Shown here one piece after another: positions 44,911 through 54,496 of a DNA stretch of 64,000 nucleotides. Position 1 is the stretch's first letter. Each line of letters starts with the position of its first letter. The position numbers were made by a program, and so were the translations under genes. The notes beneath the pieces were generated by a model that was not told the DNA's origin, did not search any database, and saw only the letters and a list, made by a program, of their open reading frames with translations. The stretch lies in assembly GCA_049316985.1 (NCBI GenBank), contig JBMOJB010000002.1, positions 15,553-79,552 of the forward strand, read 5' to 3'. The stretch comes from CANHEE01 sp049316985. GTDB lineage: Bacteria > Bacteroidota > Bacteroidia > Chitinophagales > Saprospiraceae.

Positions 44911-45951
44911 TTATTCTTTATCATTTTCGACTGCTCGATTATCAATCGCTTGTGCCGCTTCTTCTTTTGCTTTTCTATAAGCATCTCTTCGCTGTTGTTC
45001 CGCAAGATCATATTTTTCATAAGCTCGGAGGATGTCTTTAACCAATCGGTGACGAACTACATCTTCGGTTGTAAGGTAGGTAATTGCGATACCATCAATA
45101 TTGCCAAATAGATCTATAGCTTGCCTGAGACCTGATTTTTGGTTGTGGGGTAAATCGATTTGTGTCAGATCCCCTGTGATAATTGCCTGAGCAGAGGGCC
45201 CAAGTCTGGTCAGAAACATTTTAAGTTGTAAAGTAGTCGCATTTTGTGCTTCGTCCAGAATAATAAAAGCATTATCTAGTGTTCGGCCTCTCATATATGC
45301 CAAGGGAGCTACTTCTATTGTTCTGCTCTCCATAAAATAGGCTAATTTTTCAGAGGTAAACATGTCTTCCAGGGCATCATAGAGTGGTCTAAGGTATGGA
45401 TCTACCTTTTCTTTCAAATCGCCGGGTAGAAAACCAAGATTTTCGCCTGCTTCTACGGCGGGTCTAGTCAGAATAATTTTTTTAACGGTTCTGTTTTTCA
45501 AAGCACGTACTGCCAATGCCACGGCGGTGTACGTTTTTCCGGTTCCTGCAGGACCTACCGCAAATACAACATCATTGTTTTCTACTGCTTCTACCAATTT
45601 TTTCTGGTTAAAAGTCTTTGCTTTGATGGGTTTGCCATCTCGGCCGATTACAATAGTTGTATTAGAATTGTGATCGGGAAGGTGTACATCAAAAGGGTTT
45701 TCGCCTTTGATCATATCCTCAATCGTCTGCGTTTCGAGTTTTCCATGTTCTTTAAGCATTCTCATCATTTGTTCAAACTTCCCTTTGGCTTCTTGAGTTT
45801 TACTTTTGTCTCCTGCTAATTTTAGGATGTTGCCCCTGGCAGTAATATTGACATCGGGAAATGCTTTTCTAAGCAAATTAAGTTTTACGTTATTCTCTCC
45901 AAAAAGGTCAAGAAGGTCGAGATCCTCTATTGTTAATGATATTTCACTCAA
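44911..45951 (-). CDS. phoH: PhoH family ATPase
   Basis: A 346-residue PhoH-like P-loop ATPase (usually considered an RNA helicase/RNA-processing factor). Residues 1-115 contain a KH-like N-terminal segment (AFPDVNITARGNILKLAG); the ATPase has VGPAGTGKTYTAVALAVRAL (Walker A), KIILTRPAVEAGENLGFLPG, LAYMRGRTLDNAFIILDEAQN (Walker B), and ITGDLTQIDLP. The C-terminus is charged. The start is a TTG (45949-45951): the frame has a stop 18 bp upstream and no ATG, and homology begins at the TTG. Identity is sound; function remains poorly defined. Confidence 0.9.
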   Translation of the reverse strand: MSEISLTIEDLDLLDLFGENNVKLNLLRKAFPDVNITARGNILKLAGDKSKTQEAKGKFEQMMRMLKEHGKLETQTIEDMIKGENPFDVHLPDHNSNTTIVIGRDGKPIKAKTFNQKKLVEAVENNDVVFAVGPAGTGKTYTAVALAVRALKNRTVKKIILTRPAVEAGENLGFLPGDLKEKVDPYLRPLYDALEDMFTSEKLAYFMESRTIEVAPLAYMRGRTLDNAFIILDEAQNATTLQLKMFLTRLGPSAQAIITGDLTQIDLPHNQKSGLRQAIDLFGNIDGIAITYLTTEDVVRHRLVKDILRAYEKYDLAEQQRRDAYRKAKEEAAQAIDNRAVENDKE

Positions 45952-46019
45952 GTTTTTTATATTTATTTAGGATTATTTAAGTAGCATGCTGTTGAAATGC
46001 AAATAACAAATAAAACTTG

Positions 46020-46027
46020 TATTTTTG
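46020..46027 (+). promoter_or_regulatory. Candidate -7 box for the SAM hydroxide adenosyltransferase gene
   Basis: TATTTTTG, 50 bp before the ATG at 46078; the nearest TTG lies 25 bp upstream, too far for a good -33. Confidence 0.35.
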
Positions 46028-46077
46028 CTGTAAAATAAATGATTTATAGTTTAAAATTTGAATTCTCGAGGATATAA

Positions 46078-46845
46078 ATGCAAATAATAACGTTAACAAC
46101 GGACTTTGGTTCACAAGATTTATATGTGGCAATGTTGAAAGGTTCTATTATTTCAGCCCAGCCCCATGTAAACTTCATTGACTTAACACATAACATCAAG
46201 AATTTCAATATAGTTCAGGCTGCATACTCTGTAAAGTACACATATCGCGAGTTTCCTGCCGGGACAATTCATATTGTGAGTGTTCACAATTTTTATACTC
46301 CACATCCGAAATATCTGGTTATAAAGCATGAAGAGCATTATTTTATTGGACCTGATAACGGTGTTTTTTCTTTAGCTTTTGAACAGAAACCGCTTGAATG
46401 TTACGAAATTCCTTGCGAGTCCTATAGTATTTTGAGTTATAAAGATGCATTTACCTATGCAGTTGATTACCTGATGAAAGGACTTTCTATTGATGGTCTA
46501 GGTAAAAATTGCAGCGAAATAATTGAACGCTTTAGTTTGCAAGCAATTACGGGAGAGAGAATGATCAGGGGTACTGTAATTCACATCGACCACTATGAAA
46601 ATGTGATTTTAAATATCACCAAAGATCTATGGGACAGATACTCCTATTATCATCGATTTGCATTGTTTTTCAAAAGGCATGATGCAATTACGCAGCTTAG
46701 TACTTCGTATGCTGATGTAGCCATAGGGGAGAATCTTTGTCTTTTCAACTCAGCGAATCACCTGGAAATTGCAATAAATATGGGAACAGCCTCTAGTATG
46801 TTGAGCTTGGAACTTGAAGATGCCATTCAAATTGAATTTTATTAG
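46078..46845 (+). CDS. Divergent SAM hydroxide adenosyltransferase (DUF62)
   Basis: A 255-residue protein of the DUF62 family, whose members hydrolyse S-adenosylmethionine to adenosine and methionine, related to the fluorinase/chlorinase. The N-terminal SAM-binding motif is intact (ITLTTDFGSQDLYVAMLKG), as is YFIGPDNGVFSLAF, and the C-terminal domain follows from about 160. However, the usual D-P-G-V-G...R loop is VHNFYTPHPKY (residues 69-79), and the catalytic-His segment (usually H-G-R-D-x-F) reads SYKDAF (about 120-125). So the Asp, Arg and His of the triad appear to be missing. It may bind SAM without hydrolysis or use different residues. It stands alone between two minus-strand genes. 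Confidence 0.8.
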   Translation: MQIITLTTDFGSQDLYVAMLKGSIISAQPHVNFIDLTHNIKNFNIVQAAYSVKYTYREFPAGTIHIVSVHNFYTPHPKYLVIKHEEHYFIGPDNGVFSLAFEQKPLECYEIPCESYSILSYKDAFTYAVDYLMKGLSIDGLGKNCSEIIERFSLQAITGERMIRGTVIHIDHYENVILNITKDLWDRYSYYHRFALFFKRHDAITQLSTSYADVAIGENLCLFNSANHLEIAINMGTASSMLSLELEDAIQIEFY

Positions 46846-46883
46846 CAACCCTTCAATTCATTCATTATCAATTGAGGGGTTGC
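46845..46883. terminator. Hairpin between the DUF62 gene and the Skp gene
   Basis: GCAACCCTTCAATT (46845-46858) with AATTGAGGGGTTGC (46870-46883), 14 bp with one G-U pair. T-runs on both sides are weak, so it is a likely but not textbook terminator for the two convergent genes. Confidence 0.55.
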
Positions 46884-46892
46884 TTAAAATAT

Positions 46893-47399
46893 TTATTTTT
46901 TACCTAGTCTTTTCAGGACCAGTTGAGTAAGGTCTTCCGATTCTAAAGCAAAAAGCGTTGTCCCTGTACTGGTATCAAAAATAAATGCATAATTATTTTC
47001 TTTACCAATTTTGCGGATTTCCTCGTCTACTTTGCTAAGTATTGGCTTTAAATAAGCTTGACGTCTTAAGCCAATTTTAGTTTCCATTTCGTTTTTATAA
47101 GCTTCAATTGTCTCCTGTTGTTTTTGAAGCGCAGCTTCCTTCTGTTGTTGTTGAACAGGAGGAAGTAAGCCCTTATTTACTTCGTCAATGTACGCGGTAT
47201 AGTCTTTTTCAAAAGTTTTGACAAGTTCTTGTCCTTTGACAGCAAGCGAGTCTTGATATTTCATCAGCAGACTATCTGCTAGAGCGACTTCCGGTAAACT
47301 TTCAAGGAGATTACCAGTATTTAGGTGGCCAAATTTCTGTTGGGCATAAGCACCAATTGAGATGCAAAGTGCTAATGTTAAGATAACTAATTTTTTCAT
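46893..47399 (-). CDS. Skp/OmpH family periplasmic chaperone
   Basis: A 168-residue exported chaperone. Signal peptide (about 1-20: MKKLVILTLALCISIG, cleavage after AYA). The mature part has the Skp/OmpH beta-core pieces (FGHLNTGNLLESLPEV and AFIFDTSTGTTLFA) around a long charged coiled coil (about 40-130). Skp delivers outer-membrane proteins to the BAM complex. In Bacteroidota it often follows bamA or another ompH; here it stands alone. Confidence 0.85.
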   Translation of the reverse strand: MKKLVILTLALCISIGAYAQQKFGHLNTGNLLESLPEVALADSLLMKYQDSLAVKGQELVKTFEKDYTAYIDEVNKGLLPPVQQQQKEAALQKQQETIEAYKNEMETKIGLRRQAYLKPILSKVDEEIRKIGKENNYAFIFDTSTGTTLFALESEDLTQLVLKRLGKK

Positions 47400-47498
47400 T
47401 AAGTGTTTCTTGTGAAATAATACAACAAAGTGTTCAGCTAGTTTAATTTAGTTGTACAACTATTTTAAGCTAACAAAATTTTAACAATGATTTACTTA

Positions 47499-47945
47499 CT
47501 AAACCAGCAATTGCTTGACAATTTCTGAGATCAATTTACCATCAGCCTTTCCGGCAAATTCTTTTGAGGCGGCTCCCATCACTTTACCCATATCTTTTGC
47601 GCTACTGGCACCTACTTGTGAGATAATCGCTTTTAAGGCTTCTGTCAGTTCTGCTGTATCCATTTGTTTTGGCAAGTATTTTTCGATTACTGCAATTTCT
47701 TCCATCTCAACTTTAGCCAGATCCTCCCTATTTTGTTTTTCATAGATTTCAAGGGATTCTTTGCGCTGTTTCACCAATTTCTGTAGCATTTGGATTTCTT
47801 TTGCTTCATCAATAGCATTTCCAGACCCATCTGTTTTAGCTATTAATATTGCACTTTTTATTGCTCGTATTCCTCGCAATGCAGCTTCGTCTTTAGCTTT
47901 CATTGCTTCTTTGAGGTCCTGCATTATTTTTTCTTCTAATGACAT
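47499..47945 (-). CDS. GatB/YqeY domain protein
   Basis: A 148-residue YqeY-like protein, related to the C-terminal tRNA-binding domain of GatB. Landmarks: SLEEKIMQDLKEAMKAKD at the N-terminus, LKVKQRKES-like LVKQRKESLEIYEKQNRED, IAVIEKYLPKQM, and the C-terminal GKADGKLISEIVKQLL. Full family length. The cellular role is not established. It lies 99 bp ahead of the Skp gene in the same orientation. Confidence 0.88.
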   Translation of the reverse strand: MSLEEKIMQDLKEAMKAKDEAALRGIRAIKSAILIAKTDGSGNAIDEAKEIQMLQKLVKQRKESLEIYEKQNREDLAKVEMEEIAVIEKYLPKQMDTAELTEALKAIISQVGASSAKDMGKVMGAASKEFAGKADGKLISEIVKQLLV

Positions 47946-48116
47946 AAAAGGTAATTATTTGGATATTTTTTAATAAGTTTGATAATCAAGGCGCATTAAT
48001 ACATAATGCAACACAAGAAATGTCAGCGTAACGATTTATCTATGCAAAAGTAGGTGAATTTTCATTAAAACTACCATTTTGCTATCGGTTCTTTGTTTTT
48101 TGTAAGTTGCAATCGT

Positions 48117-48144
48117 ATAAAAATGATACAATCCTTTACCTTTG
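48117..48144 (+). promoter_or_regulatory. Promoter of the O-antigen ligase gene
   Basis: TTG at 48117-48119, 17 bp, then TACCTTTG at 48137-48144. The -7 box overlaps an in-frame TTG at 48142 and so excludes it as a start; the ATG at 48163 lies about 12 nt after the expected transcription start. Confidence 0.65.
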
Positions 48145-48162
48145 TATTTTGTATCTGAAAAA

Positions 48163-49428
48163 ATGGCAGCTTTGATTAAAATAGGAAATTGGTTATTGTT
48201 CTTGTATATTATGATTATCCTATCAATGGTCCTCGAATTGCGGCTTTTTATGAGTCAGGCAGTTATCTGGCTGTTGTTGACTGCTATCTTTACGTTTAGA
48301 AACAGTACATTTCCATTCTTTACTTTTAGCAAAGCAATCAAAGAGAATTTACTTGAATTTTGGAAATACAAGGCATTTTCGGTTGTTATTATTTTTTTTC
48401 TTTTTGTACTGCTAAGTGGTTTGTGGACACCTCCCAATGATATTTGGTTGAGCAAGCTGAGGGTGCGTTTACCTTTTCTCGCTATGCCGTTCATTTTTGC
48501 CTGGCTTCCGGTTATCAGTAAAAAGGATTATCGGTTGGTGTTTTATATTATGATTTTGGTGATTTCAGTAGTAAGTGTTGGCATATTGATTAATTATGTT
48601 TTGAACTTCGAGGTTATAACGGAATCTTTACGTCACGGTAAGAACATACCCGTTCCCATGAATCACATCAGATTTAGCCTGATTTTAGGCTTTAGTATAT
48701 GTGCCGGCGTTTTACTATATCTCGACAATTTTTATTTGCGCTATATCTGGGAAAGAAAATTAATTTTGGGGCTAAGTATTTTTCTTTTTTTAACGATACA
48801 CATATTAAGCGTAAGAAGCGGTATTGTAGCCTTGTATGGCACGTTTTCTGTGCTGGGTTTTCGCTATTACATAGTTAAAAAGAAAGAGTATGTTAAGGGC
48901 TTAATTTTGGGTGCTTCATTGTTGGTAATTCCGATTATTGCTTATTTAAGTTTGCCGAGTTTGCAAAATAAAGTTAAATACTCGATTTATGATTATCAAC
49001 AGTTCAAAGCTGGTAATGGAGCAGATTTCTCAGATTCTGAGCGATTTGGTTCGATATTGGTTGGTATGGATATTGGGAATCGTTATCCCTTCCTTGGTTG
49101 TGGCTACGGGAACATTGAAAAAGAAATTAGTTTGACTTACCAACGCGTATTTCCGCAGGAAAATGAATATAAAATTCCGCATAACCAATTTGTTATGACT
49201 TATGCTACAACAGGTATTGTTGGCGTGTTGATTTTAATTTTTACCTTCTTCTTCCCCATCTTTTACAGAAAAAACTATCGGGACTGGTTTTTTCTGGCTT
49301 TTCACTGCATTATCTTCTGCTCACTTCTAGTTGAATCAACATTGGAGACACAGGTGGGCGCTTTGATGTACACTTTTTTTCTATGTTTGGGCCTCAATAG
49401 CAATAAAAAAGCGTTAAGCAATGGATAA
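48163..49428 (+). CDS. O-antigen ligase/polymerase family membrane protein
   Basis: A 421-residue membrane protein with about 10-12 helices and one long periplasmic loop (about 280-345), the layout of the WaaL/Wzy (Wzy_C) family. The conserved positions include SVRSGIVALYG before the loop and IPHNQFVMTYATTGIVGVL after it, which carry the Arg and His typical of the family. It should transfer or polymerise glycan on a lipid carrier at the outer face of the inner membrane; whether it is a ligase or polymerase cannot be told. The nuo terminator overlaps its last codons. Confidence 0.8.
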   Translation: MAALIKIGNWLLFLYIMIILSMVLELRLFMSQAVIWLLLTAIFTFRNSTFPFFTFSKAIKENLLEFWKYKAFSVVIIFFLFVLLSGLWTPPNDIWLSKLRVRLPFLAMPFIFAWLPVISKKDYRLVFYIMILVISVVSVGILINYVLNFEVITESLRHGKNIPVPMNHIRFSLILGFSICAGVLLYLDNFYLRYIWERKLILGLSIFLFLTIHILSVRSGIVALYGTFSVLGFRYYIVKKKEYVKGLILGASLLVIPIIAYLSLPSLQNKVKYSIYDYQQFKAGNGADFSDSERFGSILVGMDIGNRYPFLGCGYGNIEKEISLTYQRVFPQENEYKIPHNQFVMTYATTGIVGVLILIFTFFFPIFYRKNYRDWFFLAFHCIIFCSLLVESTLETQVGALMYTFFLCLGLNSNKKALSNG

Positions 49429-49441
49429 TTTGCCTAACGCT
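49405..49441 (-). terminator. Terminator of the nuo operon
   Basis: On the minus strand AGCGTTA (49441-49435) pairs with TAACGCT (49416-49410), with an inner CAA/TTG, followed by six T (49410-49405 region). It starts 22 bp after the nuoN stop and overlaps the 3' end of the convergent O-antigen ligase gene, whose stop is at 49428. Confidence 0.8.
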
Positions 49442-49463
49442 ACAAATGAAATTAGATCTTCAA

Positions 49464-50846
49464 TCAGATAATTCCCATGATCATATCTGGAAACAATCCC
49501 ATAATTATTATCGTTGCTGAAATTAATAGTAAAAGGAATTTATGCGTATTAGAAAGATGATATGTCGGTAAATTATCGGGTTTTCCGAAGAACATCGCGA
49601 TTATGATTTTGAAATAGTAGTATACGCCAATAAGTGAACAAATAATTGCTATTACTACCAAACCAACATATCCGTTTTCCATTGCATTTACAAATATAAA
49701 GTATTTGGCAAAAAATCCTGCCAATGGTGGGATACCTGCCATACTTAGCAAAGCCATGGTCATCGTGCCTGCCATAATAGGATTGCGTTTGACGAGACCA
49801 TTAAACGAAATAATTGGCGTTTCACCATTATTTGCACTTCCCACGAGATATAGTACCAGGAATGCTGCTATACTTGCTGCTGAATAGGCTGCTGTGTAAT
49901 ACAAAACTGTTTTTGCAGCAAAGTTACTCATCACTAAAATGGCAATGAGCATGAACCCCGCGTGTCCGATAGATGAATATGCTAATAATCGCTTTACGTT
50001 ATACTGCGCCGCTGCAATAATATTTCCAACAAGCATAGTAAGTGCAGCCATTGCCCACACTGCATCAGTATATTTGCCTTCTATTCCGGCAAAAGAAACT
50101 TGAAACAAATGGAAAAAAGCAGCGATGGCAGCTGTTTTTACAATGGTGGACATAAATGCCGTGATGATCGTGGGAGCTCCTTCGTAAACATCAGGAGTCC
50201 AAAAGTGAAAAGGAGCGGCACCTAATTTGAATGACATAGCAACCAAGATTAACAGTAAGCCAACAAGAAACAAAGGTGAGACTTGCGGATTTGTTTGAAC
50301 GTAAGTTGCAATATTTTCAAGATTGAACGATCCTACTGCACCGAAAATAAAAGCTGTGCCAAATAAGAATATTGCGGAAGCAAATGAACCCATTAAAAAG
50401 TACTTAAATGCAGCTTCATTTGATGCAATATCTTTTTTTCTACTTCCTGCAAGTACATATACGGGCAGCGACATCACCTCGATGCCCAGAAACAACATAG
50501 TTAAGTTGGTAAAAGAAGTAAGACAAAAAGCTCCGGTTAAGGCAAACAAAATCAATGAGAAGTGATCGGACATATTGGTCTCGTCTTCGAAGAATGATTT
50601 TGACATCAGGAACCAAAATAGCGCTGTTGTTGCCATTACACCTGTGAAAGCGATGGAAAAATTATCCACCTTCATCATTGAAAAATGGGTGATAGTGCTG
50701 TTGTAACTGCCCCAATCCATAAAACAAAGACCCAAAAGTCCCACTAAGCCAATAATAATGACCGGAAAAATTGCTTTGCGGAAGTTAAATATTTCCGCAA
50801 TCATGGAAAATAAACCGAGACCGGTTAATGTCAGTAATTCGTTCAT
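49464..50846 (-). CDS. nuoN: NADH-quinone oxidoreductase subunit N
   Basis: A 460-residue antiporter-like membrane subunit of complex I with about 14 helices. Landmarks: LFLGIEVMSLPVYVLAG (with the conserved Glu), AAFKYFLMGSFASAIFLFG, FKLGAAPFHFWTPDVYEGAP, IAAAQYNVKRLLAYSSIGHAG and SMAGIPPLAGFFAKYFIF. The key membrane lysines of the proton channel can be seen in these segments. Last gene of the operon, followed by a terminator. Confidence 0.95.
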   Translation of the reverse strand: MNELLTLTGLGLFSMIAEIFNFRKAIFPVIIIGLVGLLGLCFMDWGSYNSTITHFSMMKVDNFSIAFTGVMATTALFWFLMSKSFFEDETNMSDHFSLILFALTGAFCLTSFTNLTMLFLGIEVMSLPVYVLAGSRKKDIASNEAAFKYFLMGSFASAIFLFGTAFIFGAVGSFNLENIATYVQTNPQVSPLFLVGLLLILVAMSFKLGAAPFHFWTPDVYEGAPTIITAFMSTIVKTAAIAAFFHLFQVSFAGIEGKYTDAVWAMAALTMLVGNIIAAAQYNVKRLLAYSSIGHAGFMLIAILVMSNFAAKTVLYYTAAYSAASIAAFLVLYLVGSANNGETPIISFNGLVKRNPIMAGTMTMALLSMAGIPPLAGFFAKYFIFVNAMENGYVGLVVIAIICSLIGVYYYFKIIIAMFFGKPDNLPTYHLSNTHKFLLLLISATIIIMGLFPDMIMGII

Positions 50847-50961
50847 ATGTCTGTAAAAAATGCAACCTGTTGGATGGCACTTTAAATTTTAAAGGTAATT
50901 AATGTTTTTTATCACAGCAAAATGATAAATTGTACTAATTTTTAGTTTCGTGGATTTGAGC

Positions 50962-52425
50962 TTATTTTACCGTCCAACCACTGGATACTCCATCTATTAG
51001 TGCTTTAACGCTAGGTTCGGTCAGATCTAAAATGGGCTTTGGATATACACCCATAACAATGATTAATATGCAAATTGGAATCAATACCCATTTTTCATTT
51101 TTTGTTAAGTCTGTAAAACCCAGTGTGCGGCTATTGGTTTCTCCCAGCATCATTTTTTGATAAGCCCGCAACATGTACACAGCGCCTAATATTACAGTAA
51201 GGCCGCCGAAAACAGCCATCCAGAAATTGTATTGGAACAATCCATTGAGGAGCAAGAATTCACCAACGAATCCATTCGTTAAAGGTAAAGCTACACTTCC
51301 CAAAAGTACAATCAAGAAAACCAAAGCAAATTGAGGGGCAACTCCGCGGATTCCACCGAGAACATTCATTTCAGCTGTGCCCATTCTGGAAAAAATAATA
51401 TCACAAATGAAGAATAAACCGACAACATTGATACCGTGAGCCAGCATTTGAACCATGCCCCCTTGAATTCCTTGAATATTGAAAGACATCAGACCGGCGG
51501 CAATCAATCCGACGTGGGCAATTGACGAATATGCAATCATCCGTTTGAAATCTTTTTGAGCAATCGCAATAAAAGATGCATAAACGATACTAATAACAGC
51601 CAAGCTAATTGCTATGTAACCATTTTGAATAACACCCATCGGTACCATAGGGATAAGCCAGCGAATCAATCCATATGTTCCCATTTTCAGCATTATACCA
51701 GAAAGTAACATCGTGCCTTGTGTAGGCGCATTTGTATAAGTATCGGGTTGCCAGGTGTGGAAAGGGAAAACGGGCATTTTGATGGCAAATGCCAGAAACA
51801 ACGCCCAGAAAACTATGGTTTGTTCCCAGGCACTAAGTTGATTACCGGCAGAATAAAGCGCATGAATGTCAAAAGTGTTTCCTGCTTTACTGTATAAATA
51901 AATCAAAGCAGCCAACATGAATAAACTACCTGCAAGTGTATAAATAAAAAATTTAAATGTAATTCTTTGGCGTCCTTCTGCACCCCAGATTAAGCAAATA
52001 AACCAGATTGGAATAAGCGCCAATTCCCAGAAAACATAAAATATTAGGCCATCCATTGCAGTAAAAACACCAACTAAAGCGGCTTGCATCGCCAGCACCA
52101 AAGCGAAAAATGATTTTGAAGAACCATATGGCTTTGAATAGGCAGAAAAAACAATAAATGGTGTAATTAAGGAGGTAAGCAAAACCATTAGCATGGAAAT
52201 TCCATCCATACTAACATGAAAATTAGAGCCCAAAGAATTGCTCCACATCACTTGTGCGGTTAGCAAATTATCTGAAGGGTTCATTATGTAAACATTATAA
52301 GCAAAAATTGCCAAAATTAACTCCGCAATTGATGAAAATAGCGCGACTCTGGAAGCATAAGCTCCAGCTGCTGCGCTTGCGATTGCACCCAAAAATGGCA
52401 GTATAATAAGGAAAGTCGTAAGCAT
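50962..52425 (-). CDS. nuoM: NADH-quinone oxidoreductase subunit M
   Basis: A 487-residue proton-translocating membrane subunit. It shows YVFWELALIPIWFICLIWG (conserved Glu), FAIKMPVFPFHTWQPDTYTNAPT (with the key Lys), QKDFKRMIAYSSIAHVGLI, and ALPLTNGFVGEFLLL. About 14 helices. It lies 66 bp after nuoL and 115 bp before nuoN. Confidence 0.96.
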   Translation of the reverse strand: MLTTFLIILPFLGAIASAAAGAYASRVALFSSIAELILAIFAYNVYIMNPSDNLLTAQVMWSNSLGSNFHVSMDGISMLMVLLTSLITPFIVFSAYSKPYGSSKSFFALVLAMQAALVGVFTAMDGLIFYVFWELALIPIWFICLIWGAEGRQRITFKFFIYTLAGSLFMLAALIYLYSKAGNTFDIHALYSAGNQLSAWEQTIVFWALFLAFAIKMPVFPFHTWQPDTYTNAPTQGTMLLSGIMLKMGTYGLIRWLIPMVPMGVIQNGYIAISLAVISIVYASFIAIAQKDFKRMIAYSSIAHVGLIAAGLMSFNIQGIQGGMVQMLAHGINVVGLFFICDIIFSRMGTAEMNVLGGIRGVAPQFALVFLIVLLGSVALPLTNGFVGEFLLLNGLFQYNFWMAVFGGLTVILGAVYMLRAYQKMMLGETNSRTLGFTDLTKNEKWVLIPICILIIVMGVYPKPILDLTEPSVKALIDGVSSGWTVK

Positions 52426-52491
52426 AATTTAAAATATCGAATATGAAAATAGTAAAGCCTGCTTCGAAAGAACGCTTACAGGCAAATCGAT

Positions 52492-54363
52492 TTATCTGAA
52501 CAGGGACATCGCAAATATCAATACCATGCCTATCACCATGGCCACGATATAAAAACCGGTACTGCCGCTCTGGGTCAAACGCAATTGACTACTCAAAATC
52601 TTTACTCCATCACCAAAACCATTGACCACTCGATCAATAATGTTGATGTCAATCCAATTGGATAAGAAAGACGACAGTGAATTCAGTGGCTTGGTAATAC
52701 TAGTTTCGTAAATTTCATCTACATAATATTTATTGTAGACCGTTTTCTCCAATCCAGTCATTTCGGAATCGGAAGAGGGTACTGTTCCTTGTGATACATA
52801 CCTAAAAAACGCATAGATAGCCAAAACAATTACTGCTGCGGTGACACCCATCATAATATTATGGAATCCATGAAGATGGTGCTCTTCAATAAGTGGGCTA
52901 GCCAATACTGAACTACCCATTGTAAGGTTATGTTCCATATATCCTTGTAAAACCGATCCACCAATTACGGATAAAGTGGCCAAAACCATCAAAGGAATGG
53001 TCATACTAAATGGACTCTCATGGAGGTGATGCTCTTGTTCTTCAGTTCCTCTGAATTTTCCCCAGAAAGTCAGGAAGTACAAGCGACTCATGTAAAATGC
53101 AGTCATCAAGGCACCAAAAATCAATAAGTATCCAATAATAGGTTTGTTTGCCAAAGCTTGAATAATGATTTCATCTTTTGAGTAGTAACCTGCAAAGAAA
53201 GGAAAACCAATAATGGCCAGGTAACCCAACAAAAATGTAGCATGTGTAATCGGCAACTTTTTAGCCAAACCTCCCATATTTCTTATATCTTGCTCATGAT
53301 GCATGGCATGTATTACTGATCCCGCAGCTAAGAAAAGGAGTGCCTTAAAAAATGCATGTGTTACGACATGGAATACCCCTGCGCTAAAAGCACCAACGCC
53401 TAATGCAGCAAACATGAAACCTAGTTGAGAAACGGTAGAATAAGCCAATACCTTTTTGATGTCCGTTTGAGCAAAACCAATTGAAGCTGCAAAAAGTGCA
53501 GTAACCACACCAGTCCAGGCAACCAAATCCATTGAAATCGGCGCCATATTGTAGAGTACTGAAGAACGGGCAACCATGTAAACACCCGCTGTAACCATGG
53601 TCGCAGCATGAATCAAAGCTGAAACAGGTGTAGGTCCGGCCATTGCATCAGGCAACCAGGTGTACAATGGAATTTGAGCAGATTTACCCATTGCACCTAT
53701 GAACAATAATATTGTAGCTGTCGTAACAACCGGAATAGCAATAGTTGATGCTTTGGCAAATACCTCATTGTAATTAACGCTACCTGTAGCGGTGAAAATC
53801 AATAAAACTCCTAATAAAAGACCAAGGTCTCCTATACGGTTCATAATAAATGCTTTCTTAGCGGCGCTGCTGTATTCAATATTTTTAAACCAAAATCCAA
53901 TCAGCAAGTATGAGCATAATCCTACTCCTTCCCATCCAATAAACATTACCAGATAATTATCACCAAGTACAAGTAACAACATGAAAAAGATAAACAGATT
54001 CATATAAGACATAAATCGTCTAAACCCATCATCTTCCTGCATGTATCCAACCGAATAGAGATGGATTAATGTGCCTACACCAGTAATGACCAAGAGAAAC
54101 ATAGTAGATAAATTATCTACCAGGAAAGAAAATTTAGCACTGAAACTTCCGGCCGAAATCCAGTCAAATAATGTCACTGTGATTGCCTGACCATCACCTC
54201 CGAGACGATTCATAAAAATCATAACGGAAATAACAAAGGACGCCAAAACAGTACTGGTCGCCAAGAAACCTGTAATGCTTTTCGATAAATTTCTGTTCGC
54301 TAATCCAATAATGGCAAAGCCAATTAAAGGGAAAAGCGGAATAAATTTCACTAATTGTTCCAT
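52492..54363 (-). CDS. nuoL: NADH-quinone oxidoreductase subunit L
   Basis: A 623-residue membrane subunit. Landmarks: FIGWEGVGLCSYLLIGFW, AAKKAFIMNRIGDLGLLLG, GKSAQIPLYTWLPDAMAGPTPVSALIHAATMVTAGVY in shorter blocks, QTDIKKVLAYSTVSQLGFM, and HAFFKALLFLAAGSVIHAMHHEQDIR. The C-terminal part with the long amphipathic lateral helix and last membrane segment is present (about 500-623). A His-rich loop (EQEHHLHESPF) near 443 is a minor oddity. Confidence 0.97.
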   Translation of the reverse strand: MEQLVKFIPLFPLIGFAIIGLANRNLSKSITGFLATSTVLASFVISVMIFMNRLGGDGQAITVTLFDWISAGSFSAKFSFLVDNLSTMFLLVITGVGTLIHLYSVGYMQEDDGFRRFMSYMNLFIFFMLLLVLGDNYLVMFIGWEGVGLCSYLLIGFWFKNIEYSSAAKKAFIMNRIGDLGLLLGVLLIFTATGSVNYNEVFAKASTIAIPVVTTATILLFIGAMGKSAQIPLYTWLPDAMAGPTPVSALIHAATMVTAGVYMVARSSVLYNMAPISMDLVAWTGVVTALFAASIGFAQTDIKKVLAYSTVSQLGFMFAALGVGAFSAGVFHVVTHAFFKALLFLAAGSVIHAMHHEQDIRNMGGLAKKLPITHATFLLGYLAIIGFPFFAGYYSKDEIIIQALANKPIIGYLLIFGALMTAFYMSRLYFLTFWGKFRGTEEQEHHLHESPFSMTIPLMVLATLSVIGGSVLQGYMEHNLTMGSSVLASPLIEEHHLHGFHNIMMGVTAAVIVLAIYAFFRYVSQGTVPSSDSEMTGLEKTVYNKYYVDEIYETSITKPLNSLSSFLSNWIDINIIDRVVNGFGDGVKILSSQLRLTQSGSTGFYIVAMVIGMVLIFAMSLFR

Positions 54364-54496
54364 ATCTATTTGTAATGCAAATTAAGATTGCAATCGTATT
54401 CTGCGTTTTAACAAAAATAAGCCGTACACTGCGGTCTGAAAAGATCTATATAGATGTAACAGTATATTTTTTCAATAAATGAATCGAATTTCGATT

